A DNA stretch of 64,000 bases. Source: Apoderus coryli. Taxonomy: Eukaryota; Arthropoda; Insecta; Coleoptera; Attelabidae. Of the stretch, positions 9,613 through 20,915 are shown in pieces (the first letter of the stretch is position 1; every line of letters begins with the position of its first letter). Where the stretch lies: NCBI GenBank assembly GCA_911728435.2, contig OU452204.1:4216001-4280000 (forward strand). Reading direction: 5' to 3'. Position numbers and translations under genes: made by a program. Below the pieces are notes generated by a model. That model was not told where the DNA came from, did no database searches, and was given only the letters and a program-made list of their open reading frames with translations.

Positions 9613-11030
9613 ATGGAAAAACGGGAATTTCGCGTGCTGATTAAGCTTTAATTTTCGCCCAAAAAAAAAAAACATTACCGAAACCAAAAAGATGTTTGAT
9701 AAATAGTATACTTAATTTCATTAATGGGTGGTTTTTTTGTTTCGTTAGTTTGCTTACGTCAAAGTTATATTAAATAATTAATTGCTTATTCATCTGTGGC
9801 TCATATAAGCTAGTTTTAGCCGGACTCTTAACTTTAAATTGGGTTTTGGGGGGCAGTTTCTTTGATGGTTGCACGAGGGCTTTGTTCATCTGGTTTATTT
9901 TGTTTATCTAATATGGTTTATTAGTCGTAGAATTTATTTATACCCCCTTTAACTTTGTGATGAATTTTATTGCTCTTCTAATATAGCATCTCCCCCTACT
10001 CTGAATTTATTAGGAGAAATTTTAATTATTAATAATTTGGTTATATACCCTTATACTAGAATATTTTTTCTTTAATTTCTTTTTTAGGGCTGTATATTCA
10101 ATATATCTTTACTGTTTTGTTCAACATGGAGTCACTTCTTCAGGGGAATATTTTATTTCAGAAGGATTTTATCGTGAGTATTTATTATTGTTTTTACATT
10201 GATTTCCTTTGAATACCTTGTCCATTTCAATCATTAAAAAGTGGACTACGCAATTCTGCGTTGTGGACGCACCAGTACAAGTAGCGCTGAACGTTCATGT
10301 TGCCCAAAAGAAGTCGTTACGCCAGAATTCGTCGATAAAATCCATGGAATGCTATCCGACGATTGAAGATTGAAAGTGTGTGAGTTGAGCTGAGGCTGTA
10401 GGCATCTGAGCGGGTGCATCACATTTTTCATGAATATTTGGATACAAAAAAGCTGTCCGCGCGATTGATGCCTCGATGGCTCATGACCATAAACACAACC
10501 GTGTGACCACTTCAATTGAGTGCTTAGGGATGTTGAGGTGCAATCCAATCGAGATGAGACATGGCATCCTTCACACCACACCACAGACCACGGAGCAACC
10601 GAAACAGTGGGTTTCTACGGGTGAACGTGCGCCGAAGAAGGCTAAGGTGGGTTTGTTGGCTAACAAAATCATGGCCAGAGTTAAAATGATCACCGGCGAA
10701 TATTATTCACAGCTGGTGGACGACACTATTTTGAAGCACAAACGACCGCATTTTGCTTGTTTCATCAGAACAATGCACGGATGCGTATAGTCAAAAATTC
10801 ATCAATTGGGCGACAGCTACCTCATCCACCATATCCTCCAGATTTAGCCCCCTCCGACTATTTCCTGTTTCCAAACCTGAAGATTTGTCTGGAATTCGAA
10901 TGAAGACGTGTCATCGTTGAAACAAACAACAAAAGGAATCTCATTATTTAGAAGGAATACAAAAATTAGAAACCCGTTGGACTACATGTTGTATCGAACC
11001 GAAATGAGATTATGTCGAAAAATAAAATGA
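9613..11030 (+). pseudogene. Mariner transposase pseudogene 2
   Basis: Blocks in order: MEKREFRVLIK (9613); after the insertion, KEVVTPEFVDKIHGMLSDDRR and KVCELAEAVGIS with KKLSARLMPRWL (10300-10480); TTPQTTEQPKQWVSTGERAP with KKAKVGLLANKIMA (10570-10680); ITGEYYSQLVDDTI and KRPHFA (10690-10760); PYPPDLAPSDYFLFPNLK-like sequence in another frame (10830-10880); and YLEGIQKLETRWTTC (10945-10990). These match the standard mariner order. The segment with the first catalytic Asp (TVDETWIHH region) is missing or scrambled, and there are several frameshifts. Confidence 0.85.
9707..10250. other. Unrecognised insertion inside mariner 2
   Basis: About 540 bp separate the mariner N-terminus from its middle part. 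The segment is T-rich, has no clear inverted ends and encodes no recognisable protein. It resembles low-GC organellar DNA in composition, but no mitochondrial gene could be read. Confidence 0.5.
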
Positions 11031-11095
11031 TTTTTTGCAAAAAAAAAAAAAATTTGTTTCGATTAAAAGTCACTTCTCAATAAAATCTTGTGATA

Positions 11096-11565
11096 TTTGT
11101 TAGATTGTCCATCACTCCGACAAGCAAACCATTTTTTACTTGTATCTGTATTAGATGTATTATATATAAATGAATCGATAATGATAATGATTTGGCAACT
11201 AGTTTTGTCGTGTGTAATAAATCAAATGACGCCCCAACATAACTTTAAACATAATTATTTTTGGAACGTTATGATATGCAGCCATCGTCAAGCCACATGT
11301 CATAAGGTGTTTTGAAATAAAATACCTACCTTTAATAAGATTGTATGTTTTGCATACCTGTACGCTGTATAATATGTGTGTTTCGCGTTTAATTAATTGC
11401 ATGGGTCTTGACGAAATGCAAGTTTATGTTTTAAGATGTATGCCCTGGAGATTTATTATGTTACGTATCAAATTAGTAGATTTTCTCCTGAACCTATTGA
11501 GATGATTTAATGAAATGAAAATATGGCTACTCCACAATATATTATTCTTATAATTAAATCAAAAA
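11096..11565. other. No recognised feature
   Basis: Short reading frames only, without similarity to known families. Confidence 0.4.
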
Positions 11566-11610
11566 TCAACCATGCATGTTTCGAGAGTAGTTACTCTCAT
11601 CATCAGTGGT
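11566..11610 (-). ncRNA. Hammerhead-ribozyme-like motif 2
   Basis: Minus strand: ACCA (11610-11607), CTGATGA (11606-11600), extra T, a perfect 5-bp stem II GAGAG/CTCTC with a 6-nt loop, GAAAC (11582-11578), then ATGCA and TGGT. ACCA and TGGT form stem I right next to the core. The cleavage triplet position reads GCA rather than GTA/GTC, so this copy may be inactive. About 45 nt downstream lies TTGTGGAGTAG, shared with motifs 3 and 4. Confidence 0.65.
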
Positions 11611-13094
11611 AATAATGGGGTGAATAGAACGCTAACAGGACATGGGTTCTTATCAACTATCAAAATCACACTGCACTGTGGTAAAAAAACTTTTGAGAAG
11701 AATACTATAAAACTAATATAAATTGTCATTGACAAAACATTACAAATTAAATTAATTAAGTGGTTCCGGTACTAAGACCAAGAATTTTGAGTTTTTTTTA
11801 CGTTTCATACGCATTATTTTTGAATTTGAAATTAAATTAATTTTCTTACACAACGCAAAATGTGCGATGATTTTTTTTAGAAATGTATAGCGTGACTCTT
11901 AGACAACAGATTTGACCTATAGTCGATTTTATTTTTATGGTATATACAGAGGTAAGAAGAAAGTACTGTTAATTTGTTAATTTCTGGAGCAATATGTGAA
12001 GTAAATCAATGAAAGTAGAATTATAGCTAATTAGACATTGATCTTTTCTGCGCAATGTGGTTTTTTATTCACTCTGAAAACTCATTTATTAAGGAAGTAA
12101 ATAGTTAATTTAAAAAGGTGCATATTGGCACGCTTTTTATGGAGATCCTATTGGGCAGTGGCGACGCGTGACTTTTTCTAAACTGTTACCAAAACCAGAT
12201 GTGAAAAATCTTATTTAAAAAAAAGTTTATTTTGAACCTCCCAAATATAATTTTTTGCTTATTTTAAGTATTTTATTAAAGCTTTTTTGTATGTGAAAAT
12301 TGCTTGTCTTGTGCTATGGCCAATCCAAACCTGTGGGATAAAATAACACAAATCACTATTCCCAATTTGCCAAATAATATAATATATAAAACAACAAACA
12401 AACAATAAAAAAATTACACATACCATTCTACTAAATATCACAAACGAACAAAGTAGGAAAAACATATTTTGAAAACTATTGTGTATATTTTAAGTCAATT
12501 CGGCAATTTCCCTTATAGTTCATTTCCCTCGAGAAAAAAAACGCCAAATTGTGATACAAACATGAAATTTGGCATAGTTATAAAAGACGACGTTTTAAGA
12601 GATTTGACCCGATAAGCCACCCTCCTGGACTTGTGTGACAAAAAATCCTTGAATTTAATCCTATATAATTCGAGGATGGAGATTCCAAAAATGAAATATT
12701 CCAGGTTGATGCAACCTTCAATGACCTTGAAAATTGGGATTTGGCTTAAAAAATAGGCATGTCTGCAGATTTTACATTAAAAAATTGTAAACGTTAAACG
12801 TTTTACTTTTTATAAAAAAATAGAGTAATAAACATTAAGAAATGATAAAAAGCCTATTTTGTAAAATTAAAGATTTCTACTACATTAACAAACAATGGTT
12901 AAAATTTATAAAAATTTACGAAAATGATCTAAGTGAGATTATATTGTTTTCCATATGAATCTACGACAAAGAAGTAGGAAAATATGATTTCTAGTTGACA
13001 TATGACCGTGATTAATCTTGAAAATCTCTATTCAAACTAAAAGGAAGGCAAAAAAAACAGCTAAAATGTTAATTTTTTAATTAGGTGTCTAAGG
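11611..13094. other. Non-coding stretch with one arm of an inverted repeat (12541-12637)
   Basis: The segment 12541-12637 (contains AGAGATTTGACC and AAGCCACCCTCCTGG) recurs inverted at 14297-14425. No genes were recognised in the rest. Confidence 0.55.
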
Positions 13095-13880
13095 TAACTT
13101 GTTTATTTTCACATGACCCTTGACAAATGGTACATGCAGGAGTACAAGGAAGACCCGCTTTACGACAGGAACATCTCAGGTGACGGAGGAGGTTCATCGT
13201 GTATTAAGGACCGACCCCATATTTGGCCGGCTTGGTAAGCAGCTCTTCGACACTGCTCAATAAGGCTTCCTTTTGTTGGTGCACACATTGCAATTTGTTT
13301 ATCACCACTACAAAATTGCACTTTCCTTAATTCGTTGACCTTTAATAATTTGCTCTTGGGGTCATATTATTTCACCATGAATGCTTCCATTTGTGCAAAT
13401 ATATAATCCGGTATTTCTTTTACACTATCTTTTGATGATAAATATTGGAAAGTCGCAGTTGACTCCGGGTATTCTTCCCATGTTTTTCAACATTTAACCT
13501 TTGACTTTAGGGCAAAAAAAGATATAGTGTCACAACCTGTGAACGCGTGGAATCCACGGAGAGCTTGTGACTTCGCCGGCCTCAAATTGTTGGCGTTAAT
13601 GTGAGCAGGAATGTATCTTTGGTTTTTTCCAACACCGTATAAAAACCATAATTCATGGAGACCTAAGTCTTTAAATTCATGGCAAAAAGAGATCCCGATG
13701 ATTACAACATCTGTATCGGAGCATCTAACTAGTATGGATTTTGCTCCATTCCTGACCATATCTTGCACATGGAGAAACATTCTTCCATCTGCATCCTCTA
13801 TATTTCCACAAGGGATGTTACTCAGGTTTGTTCTGATGTTTTCTAAAAAAAAGGTTACCGAAGTCTAAGTTGTTTGATCG
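13095..13880 (-). pseudogene. Decayed repeat-associated gene with DTDV...FTGCDT domain and Cys-rich tail
   Basis: The minus-strand translation follows a family widespread in insects and cnidarians, usually of unknown function and sometimes compared with PIN/nuclease folds. The order is DADGRMFLHVQDMV (family consensus HEEADTR...H), SDTDVVIIGIS, ELWFLYGVGKNQRYIPAH, GFHAFTGCDTISFF; then, after a stop, TWEEYPESTATFQYLS, FCSGDKQIAMCAPTKGSL and CRRAAYQAGQIWGRSLIH; then, after a frameshift, RCSCRKAGLPCTPACTICQ. The conserved Asp residues and the Cys-rich tail survive, but the stop after FALKSKVKC and the later frameshift break the gene. Inverted repeats at 12541 and 14297-14425 flank it. Confidence 0.65.
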
Positions 13881-14296
13881 CAAACCTACCAACAACTTAT
13901 CACCAGATGACATAAGATTTTCTTTAATATTTGTTACACAATTCATGTCTAATGTACTTAGGAGAGTTCCGCCAAATAGATAAGGAGTTCTTCTTTATTA
14001 AAGGAATCTTTTAGAAACTTTTCCCAGTTGGTAGGAAGTTTATCTAAAAATATGAAAAATATCACTTACATAGTAATTTATTTTGATTACACAAAGATAC
14101 TGATTAAACTGTCAATTTACTTACTCTTTTTTGGCAAATTGTACTGTCTCAAGCCAGTTCCTCTAAATTCCCTTGTAGCATTTTTGAGGCTATTTTCATA
14201 GTATATATATATTTTTGAATTTCTCATCCACGAATTATATAGGATATTGCTTAGATTGTGAAAGACTGAAATTTGAGAAATTTTTGCCCCCCCATT

Positions 14297-14425
14297 TTGG
14301 AAAAATTGGGGTATCGGGTGTCATACGGCTCCAGGAGGATGGCTTATCAGGTCAAATCTCTTAAAATGTTGTATTTTATAACTATGTCAAAATTCATGCT
14401 TGGCAATTTGGCATTTTGCCTTAAT
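14297..14425 (-). repeat. Inverted copy of the 12541-12637 repeat
   Basis: On the minus strand it reads GCCAAATTG...GACATAGTTATAAAA...AGAGATTTGACC...CATCCTCCTGGAG, matching 12541-12637 with moderate divergence. Together they bracket the decayed gene at 13095-13880 and could be terminal repeats of one element of about 1.9 kb. Confidence 0.6.
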
Positions 14426-14429
14426 ATTT

Positions 14430-14690
14430 TGCCCGAGGGAATTAGACTATTAGTTGCAAAAATATTAACAGCCGGATTTGTTGAAAATAAGTTTGCCAAT
14501 TTAAACGCTTCCAAAAATGCATTATCAAGCTCTGAAGATTTTTCCAACCTTTTTTGAGCATAATCTAGATCATTATAAAGAACCGCCATTTCTGTTTTAA
14601 ACTTTGCTGTGTCAAATGTTTGTTCATATAGCTTTACAAAGTGCTGAAAGGCGCTATCTGGAAATTTCCCATTGGAATCATACCTAGTTT
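14430..14690 (-). pseudogene. Possible hAT/zf-MYM-like transposase C-terminal fragment
   Basis: The minus-strand frame reads FQHFVKLYEQTFDTAKFKTE, then MAVLYNDLDYAQKRL and LEAFKLANLFSTNP. This resembles the segment before the C-terminal dimerisation domain of hAT-like/zf-MYM transposases (KLKTEL..LY.D...L..LF.TIP). The usual ERSFS motif is missing, the frame runs into the inverted repeat, and no N-terminal part is visible. The assignment is weak; it might instead belong to the neighbouring decayed gene. Confidence 0.35.
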
Positions 14691-14699
14691 TTTAAAAGA

Positions 14700-15105
14700 G
14701 AATAAAAAAACGCAATAAACGGCTTAGATTTAAATTTACAAATACAATATAAATACCTATAAACCATTACTATGAAGATAGTCAAATGCGTCTAAATCTT
14801 TTTTGCTATATTTGAAACACAAATAGCATGAAATTATTTTTCATTGTTCAAAAAACTAGGTATGACTTCCATGGAACTTTTGGCAGCATTGACCAACTTT
14901 GGTTGTTGTTATAAATTGGTATCTTTATATTTTCTTAGATTATTCAAATTTTTACTGTAAAGCTGCCTTTTGTGCGAGAGAGATTTGGTTAAACAGAAAT
15001 TCACCGTATTGGTACCCAAAAGTTGGTTGAAGTTTATGTTTTCCCGGATATCTGCACTTTGCGCATGCGTTATGATCACCTCCGCTGAGAATCCATAAAA
15101 TAAAT
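14700..15105. other. No recognised feature
   Basis: AT-rich, no family similarity seen. Confidence 0.4.
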
Positions 15106-16890
15106 CATAATAATAATAATAATGACTTAATTGTGTGAAATTAATTACACAAAAGGCGAAGTTGAGGCTAAGCCTCCTATGTTAACCTATTCACAACTTT
15201 AGCTAATCTAAACTAAACAAAACCCTACAAGAAACAAAAAGAAAAAACAATTATGACTTAAATAAAAATTAAAATATAAGATATACCTAATAAAAACAAT
15301 ATAAAATACGAAAATGAAAATACAATGAATAGAACAAATTGATTTACCAAGTCATTCAAACATACTTACTAATTACTAAAAGGTGATACTATGAACTGAG
15401 GCCCTGAAACGTTGACCAGACAAACACGCCACCTCAACAGGCAATGCGTTGTACAATCGTGAGATATTGTAACTGACCGACCTCTCAAATAATGCAGTGC
15501 TATGTAGTGGCGGAGTAATAACGTGACTATTGCGAGTATTTATAGAATGACTACGACCTCCATACTCAATTTTATTGAATAAATATAGAGGAGTCTTCGA
15601 ATGCACAATTTTATTGTACAAAACAAGTAGTTGTAGAAGTCTCCTCTGTTCCATTCTCATCCATCTCAGTTCAATAATCTTAGCACTCACTCCACGATCC
15701 CTCCCTCGAATGCCAGTTATTAAACGAACACAAGAATTCTGCATGAGCAGGGCCCATAAACGACATCCCCCAAATTAAAGTGTGACAGAACCAGACTATC
15801 ACAAAGCATTTTCCTGGTAGACTGGTTCAATAACAGTCGTTGACTGTATATCATCTTCAGGTTGCAGAACGCTTTTTTGATGCAGGCACCTACATGTTCC
15901 CTAAACCGCAAATCAGCGTGAATTAACATTCCCAAGCTTTTAACAACAGTTTTACATTTCAAATCAACACCATCTAGATTAAGTTTTAGCACGTTGGAAG
16001 CAGCAATTCTGGCCTGATGCGTTCCCAATAGCAACAGCTGTATGTCTTGTCTGGATTTATAGTAAGGCAGTGATTCTTAGATAATTCCACAAGACTCCGC
16101 AAATCGTAATTTACATGCTCACAACTTTGAGCAATATCCGTCAGCCTAAAGGACATATATACTTGAGTATAGTCCGCATATAAATGAGCTGAGCAATAGC
16201 TCAATCTCTTTACAAATTGTGAGGTATACAAGAAGAACAGCATTGGCCCAATAATCGAACCCTGGGGCACACCACACTTTAAGCTCCTGCTTTGCGAGAC
16301 CTTGCCATCCACAACCACAGCCTGATATCTATCATGAAGATAGGAACCAAGCAATGCTAAAGCAGACTCTCCAAAGCCAAGATAATACATTATCGCCAAC
16401 ATTAAACCGTGATCGACCCGATCAAATGCTTTAGAAAAATCCAACAGTACCAAGGCTGTTAGGCGACCATGATCAGCCGCAAGCAGAGCATCATCCAACA
16501 CCTTCAACAAGGCCGTTGAACAACTGTGTCCCCTGCGAAAACCTGACTTGGCTTCCGGGAGCAAGCCATGCTCATCAATGTATTTCCTCATTTGATCGTG
16601 CAAAATTATCTCATATACTTTGGAGATGGAGGTATACTAATAGGTCTTAGATCCTTCAAAGCCGACGGATTCCTGCACTTAGGGATAGGAATAACACTCG
16701 CTCGCCTCCAACTCGATGGAAAGTTCTTCGTTTCTATAGAGAAATTAACCAGATGTAGTATGATGGGAACAATAAAAGGACAGGAACGCACAAGCATGTC
16801 GGCATTAATTTTATCATGTCCAATAGCATTAGACTTAATAATAATTAACCACGAAAATATCCTAATTAACGTTTACCGTAAATTATAGAG
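15106..16890 (-). mobile_element. LINE copy A with (AAT)n tail, 5'-truncated
   Basis: The minus-strand retrotransposon ends in an (ATT)n-type tail at 15106-15125 (plus-strand AAT repeats), followed on the element's side by the TAAGTCATT-like 3' end shared with the copies at 18474 and 39117. The body contains RT and C-terminal blocks. The 5' side decays beyond about 16890. It belongs to the same family as 39117-40577 and is close to 18474-19612. Confidence 0.85.
15376..16800 (-). pseudogene. Reverse transcriptase of LINE copy A, frameshifted, YADD changed to YADY
   Basis: Blocks from N to C: NFPSSWRRASVIPIPK and LKDLRPIS (about 16640-16797); GLLPEAKSGFRRGHSCSTAL, VLLDFSKAFDRVDHGLM, CGVPQGSIIGPMLFFLYTS, LYADYTQVYMSF and LTINPDKT (15986-16603); GTHQARIAASN...LKCKTVVKSLGMLIHADLRFR (15720-16034); and RGRDRGVSAKIIELRWMRM to the C-terminus (15376-15744). 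The second catalytic Asp of YADD is Tyr (near 16170), and at least three frameshifts separate the blocks, so the copy is dead. Functional RT in this family needs YADD, as kept in the copies at 39.1 and 18.5 kb. Confidence 0.85.
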
Positions 16891-18357
16891 TGTTTAGTCT
16901 GTCGTGTTTATTAGTATTTACTTTTCGAAGTTTTAACACTATTAAGACTGAAGCACCGAATCTCCTAATACCTTACACAGTAAGTCTCATGACATTGCTA
17001 TTCCCCACAATCAAATCTCTCAATACACAATTATCTAAATCTCTCTTGCATATAAGGCAGCTTAATAGCAAGCACAACGCTGCTAAGGAGTAACCAAAAT
17101 AAAAAATGGTGACAAGCGTACATAATATCGCGGCGGCCAGCCCCACGCCCTCGTGCTGTACAATCCAAGAACGTGACCAGATGCGAGCCGACTCCGACCA
17201 GGAGCCGACAGACCTTCACGGGTATCGACAAACGAAAGGGGCAACATGCAGTCTAGGCGCGAGGCTGCTTCATCGCGTTATATAAACGCACTTTTATATT
17301 TTTTATAGAGCGTATTATTTTCGTGCTTTCGGCTTTCCTGAATTATTACATATTCTTGTTGTTAAAAAAATAAATAAAATTATTTCACATAGTCCTAAAA
17401 TATTTTTTTTCCAAGATTTTTAACTGTTACCAATTGTAACAGTTGTTGCATGGACGCTTCGCGCGACTTCGACACTGCACTTGGGTAGACGGATATTGCT
17501 TAGAGACCTATATTAGGTTTAGGAAACTTCCTATACCTACTTAGAGTTTTCTCTATTCGCTTATTCTTATTTCATACATTTCCTTCCGTAACGATCCTGA
17601 TTACCTTTTGAATTCAGAGTTACCTACATAACATGAGGATATTTTTAATTGCAATTATTATATTAAGCCTACAGTGAAATTGAAATCTTAGCAATTGAAA
17701 TATGTTAAATGTATGTATCTTCATAATGGATTTGTTTGTATTCGTTGTACGTATGCGAAAAGTTAATAACTAACTAGAATAAATTAAAGTGAAAGAAATC
17801 AACTTATATTTACGCAATTTTCGAAAAAGATAAATAAACATAAATCTGGTGGGATGAACGTGATTTATTATGGGCAATCTGGCTATATGTACCTACAAAA
17901 TACAACACATATGCACAGTTTCAAAATTGCAAGGAATTTTTAGTCTAATTTATTCGGATTGATAGATATAGAGTGATACTATTAATTTCTATTGCTTTTT
18001 GTTAATTTTCTTTGGTAGTGCAATGACATGACTTAACATAATTTGAGTTTAATAATTTTATTTAAGATAAAATCACAATCTTCACATTACACAAACATAA
18101 TAAAGTGACAACAAGATGTTTGTGGCGAAAACTAGTGACAAACGACAGCCGGACAAGAAGTAACAACTCAATTAAATCATATTACCAACACTAGATAGGT
18201 CCGAATTCCCTAGTGGGAGGCTTTATTTACGAATTGCTTGTTACATAAAGTAACAAGACTTTAAGTTATGTCGGAAATTTGCTTCACACTACCATGCTTT
18301 CACTAGACGGGCCGTTTTGTTCAACGCATCGTTTGTGAACTTTATTTCACCGGGCAT
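16891..18357. other. No recognised gene
   Basis: The first 200 bp may be a decayed 5' part of LINE copy A. A locally GC-richer patch near 17120-17275 stands out but encodes nothing recognised. Confidence 0.4.
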
Positions 18358-18477
18358 ATTGCCTGCTCACCTAGATGTCGCAAGAAACATCTTGTTCATT
18401 GGGTATCTTCTATACTTATACTAGCACAAGATACCCAAACAAGATGTTTCTTGCGACATCTAGTGTGAACAGGCAAT
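18358..18477. repeat. Hairpin (foldback) element of about 120 bp
   Basis: The left arm begins ATTGCCTG and contains TAGATGTCGCAAGAAACATC. The right arm carries GATGTTTCTTGCGACATCTA and ends CAGGCAAT. Further pairing (GGGTATCTT with AAGATACCC) extends each arm to about 50 bp around a 16-nt loop. It abuts the tail of the next LINE. It is probably a small foldback/MITE; the superfamily is unknown. Confidence 0.8.
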
Positions 18478-19612
18478 AATAATAATAATAATGCCTTTAT
18501 TTTTTGACAAAAAAAAAACAGAAAATGTATAATTCTATATCTTAATGTACCAAAAAATTGTCAAAAAAAGGGGGAAGTTCACACGGAGTGTGCTCTACCA
18601 CTTAACCCCATTGAAATTAATAATTAATCAAAATGTATGTAAAACAAATGAAAAAACAAGAAAAAAACAGTACAAGTAGGTATATATCCAACCCCGGTAG
18701 GAAACATTAACAAAAACCAGATTACACTAATTGTAGATATTGTATACAGATCATATTTGGAGTACCAGAAAAAAATAAAAATAGTCCTCCAAGTGTTTTG
18801 CTAACTGAGAAAGCAAGAAATATAAGAATAAGGTCAATTAACAAGAGATAGGTGAGGTTTGCTGTGACCAAATCCTCTGAAACATATGTTTTTTAAAAGT
18901 TGACGGAGACAGTGTTTTAAAATCGCCAGGAATAGAATTAAGAAAGTTGCATATCGTGTATGAGAAGCTTCGTTGAAAAGTTGATGTTCTATGCACTGGA
19001 GGTGTTAGTAACGATCTATTTCTTATATTAATATTGTGTACATCACTGCGATATGTTATTTTGTTGTAGAGATAAGGAGGAGATTGAAATTTTACGATTT
19101 TGTTATATATCGACAGCAATTCACCGTTTATTCTCAACTTTAAATGATCTTCTAGACGCCTGCAGTTCTTCCTATTTCCAAAAGCGAGAACTTTAGATTT
19201 GCTGAGATTTAAACTAAATAATGAGTCGAGATCGTTATTCATAGCAATAGCAGCTTGATGAATTTCACTTACTTTAAAAGAATGATAAATTTGCGTGTCG
19301 TCCGCATACATACCAATATTACATATAACTAAATCTTTTGGAAATTGACTGGTGTAGAGAGTAAAAAGTAGAGGAGATAAAATTGATCCTTGTGGTACGC
19401 CGGTATTCATTTCTCGCGGAGCGGAATTAATATTATTAATTTTGACCAACTGTTTACGATCTGACAGGTATGATTCGAACAGTTGCATTGCCGACAAAGC
19501 AAGCCCACATGACTTCAAGATTGCTAACAAAATGCTATGGTTTAATGTATCGAACGCCTTACTATAATCCAGCAGAACCATTGCCGTGGCTTTTCCCTGA
19601 TCAAGATATGTC
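18474..19612 (-). mobile_element. LINE copy B with (AAT)n tail, 5'-truncated and internally deleted
   Basis: The tail of AAT repeats is at 18474-18493 and the 5' end is at about 19612, inside the RT domain. On the plus strand, sequence beyond 19612 is unrelated. The copy is much shorter than the family because of 5' truncation plus an internal deletion within its reading frame. Confidence 0.85.
18838..19611 (-). pseudogene. Reverse transcriptase remnant of LINE copy B (uninterrupted but deleted)
   Basis: A single open frame reads VLLDYSKAFDTLNHS, NTGVPQGSILSPLLFTLYTS, MYADDTQIYHSF, then FGNRKNCRRLEDHLKLRING, and jumps directly to IYNKIVKFQSPPYLYNKI and the C-terminal RSLLTPPVHRT region. Compared with copies at 15.4 and 39.5 kb, roughly 130-150 residues between the thumb and the C-terminal block are missing without loss of frame. 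The YADD box is intact. The N-terminal endonuclease and the first RT motifs are missing, so it is not functional alone. Confidence 0.8.
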
Positions 19613-20915
19613 CGGTGAAATAAATGTTTCTAGGTACTTACCTAGAAACAATTTCAAACTGTTACGTATGACGCCGCCACTTTAGGAAAGAATTCAGGTC
19701 CTGACAAAAAATAATTATATTTTTCAGTGTCTAACCACAGTACTGTATTTTTATTTTCTTAGTCAATTTCAAAATTTCAACAACATTTGTGGTATATCAT
19801 AGTGATTGAAAACATCCTTGAGTGATGTTATCAGTTAAATGTTGACATGATTAAGTGATTTTTGTCACATGATACAAAATAGAGGAATTTTATAGACAAT
19901 TAAGATTATGAAAATATTTTCACAGGAATTTGAATATACAAATATATAAACAAACTAACTAAAATAAACATAACAAATTTTGCCATATATTTAATTTGTT
20001 TTTATGAATTTTTTTCACATTTCTGTTAACATGTTTTTAAGTAAAATAAATCCTAACTCTTAATATAATCGCGAAACACAACCCTTTGGAAACATTGAAC
20101 ACGGGTGACTGTTTAGTGTATTACTAATATTATACTGAATACTGAACAGACAAAACCACAGATTCAGATTACAAACACAATATTTATTTATCTATAATCT
20201 CGTACACGCTTAGAATGAACTCTATACTGAACAAGAAGTGAACGGAATCTACCTACGTCTATGCGATTATTGACACGTTCTCTCCTATAATGGCGGCATG
20301 TGCGACGAGAAAACGTATTCATACCTAGTTACTAAACATTCAGGGTCATATATTTTTGATTACCTATATTATAACTTGTGGGGAAAGTTTTGGGGTGACA
20401 CAACCGATTTTTTATTTTTGGATTAGGCTCGCTGCACAGTAGGTACTTATTATTATCGTATTGTATAAACTTATTTAAATATATACTAAATACCTACTTT
20501 ATTCTCCACTTTAGAAAACTAATTATTGCTTTGAACAGACGGTAGTTTGGTATTTACTAAAATAAGTAGATAACTACGATAAGTAGTACTTCCTTTAATA
20601 AATTTTTGAATATTTCTATTTCTACTGCTTAAGCCAATCTACACGTAATAAATAATAATAATAATAATAATAATGTGGACATGTAATAGTATGTAGTTAA
20701 TAACACCAGCCTACTATACTTACTATGCTAGAATAATAACGGGTATATTATTTTATAATTTAAATAAATTTACATACATAAATAATGAGTCATTATTTTG
20801 ATAATATTATTTAAAAATTGGTGGTCGGTGACATCAAAATGTAAAACAGCTACTTGAATACATGATAGCAACAGCTATTTAATCGCATAAATGGGGATCT
20901 GTATGTTGTATTCCT
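19613..20915. other. Non-coding; contains an (ATA/TAA)n microsatellite at 20645-20682
   Basis: No gene recognised. The trinucleotide run might be the tail of a lost LINE. Confidence 0.45.

Larger units (their letters stand above)
9481..11095 (+). mobile_element. Mariner element 2 (DD34D type), dead, with a 0.5-kb insertion
   Basis: The left end CGAGGGTGGTTTGATAAGTC follows TA at 9479-9480, a typical mariner terminus. The transposase start MEKREFRVLIK is at 9613, followed by a stop and ITETKKMFDK up to about 9706. Sequence unlike mariner then runs to about 10250, after which mariner blocks resume up to about 11030. The right terminus is degraded (poly-A-like run, no clean matching repeat). 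Confidence 0.8.

Noticed and set aside
9707..10250. Mitochondrial DNA insertion
   Set aside because: The composition is suggestive, but no mitochondrial gene could be read in any frame.
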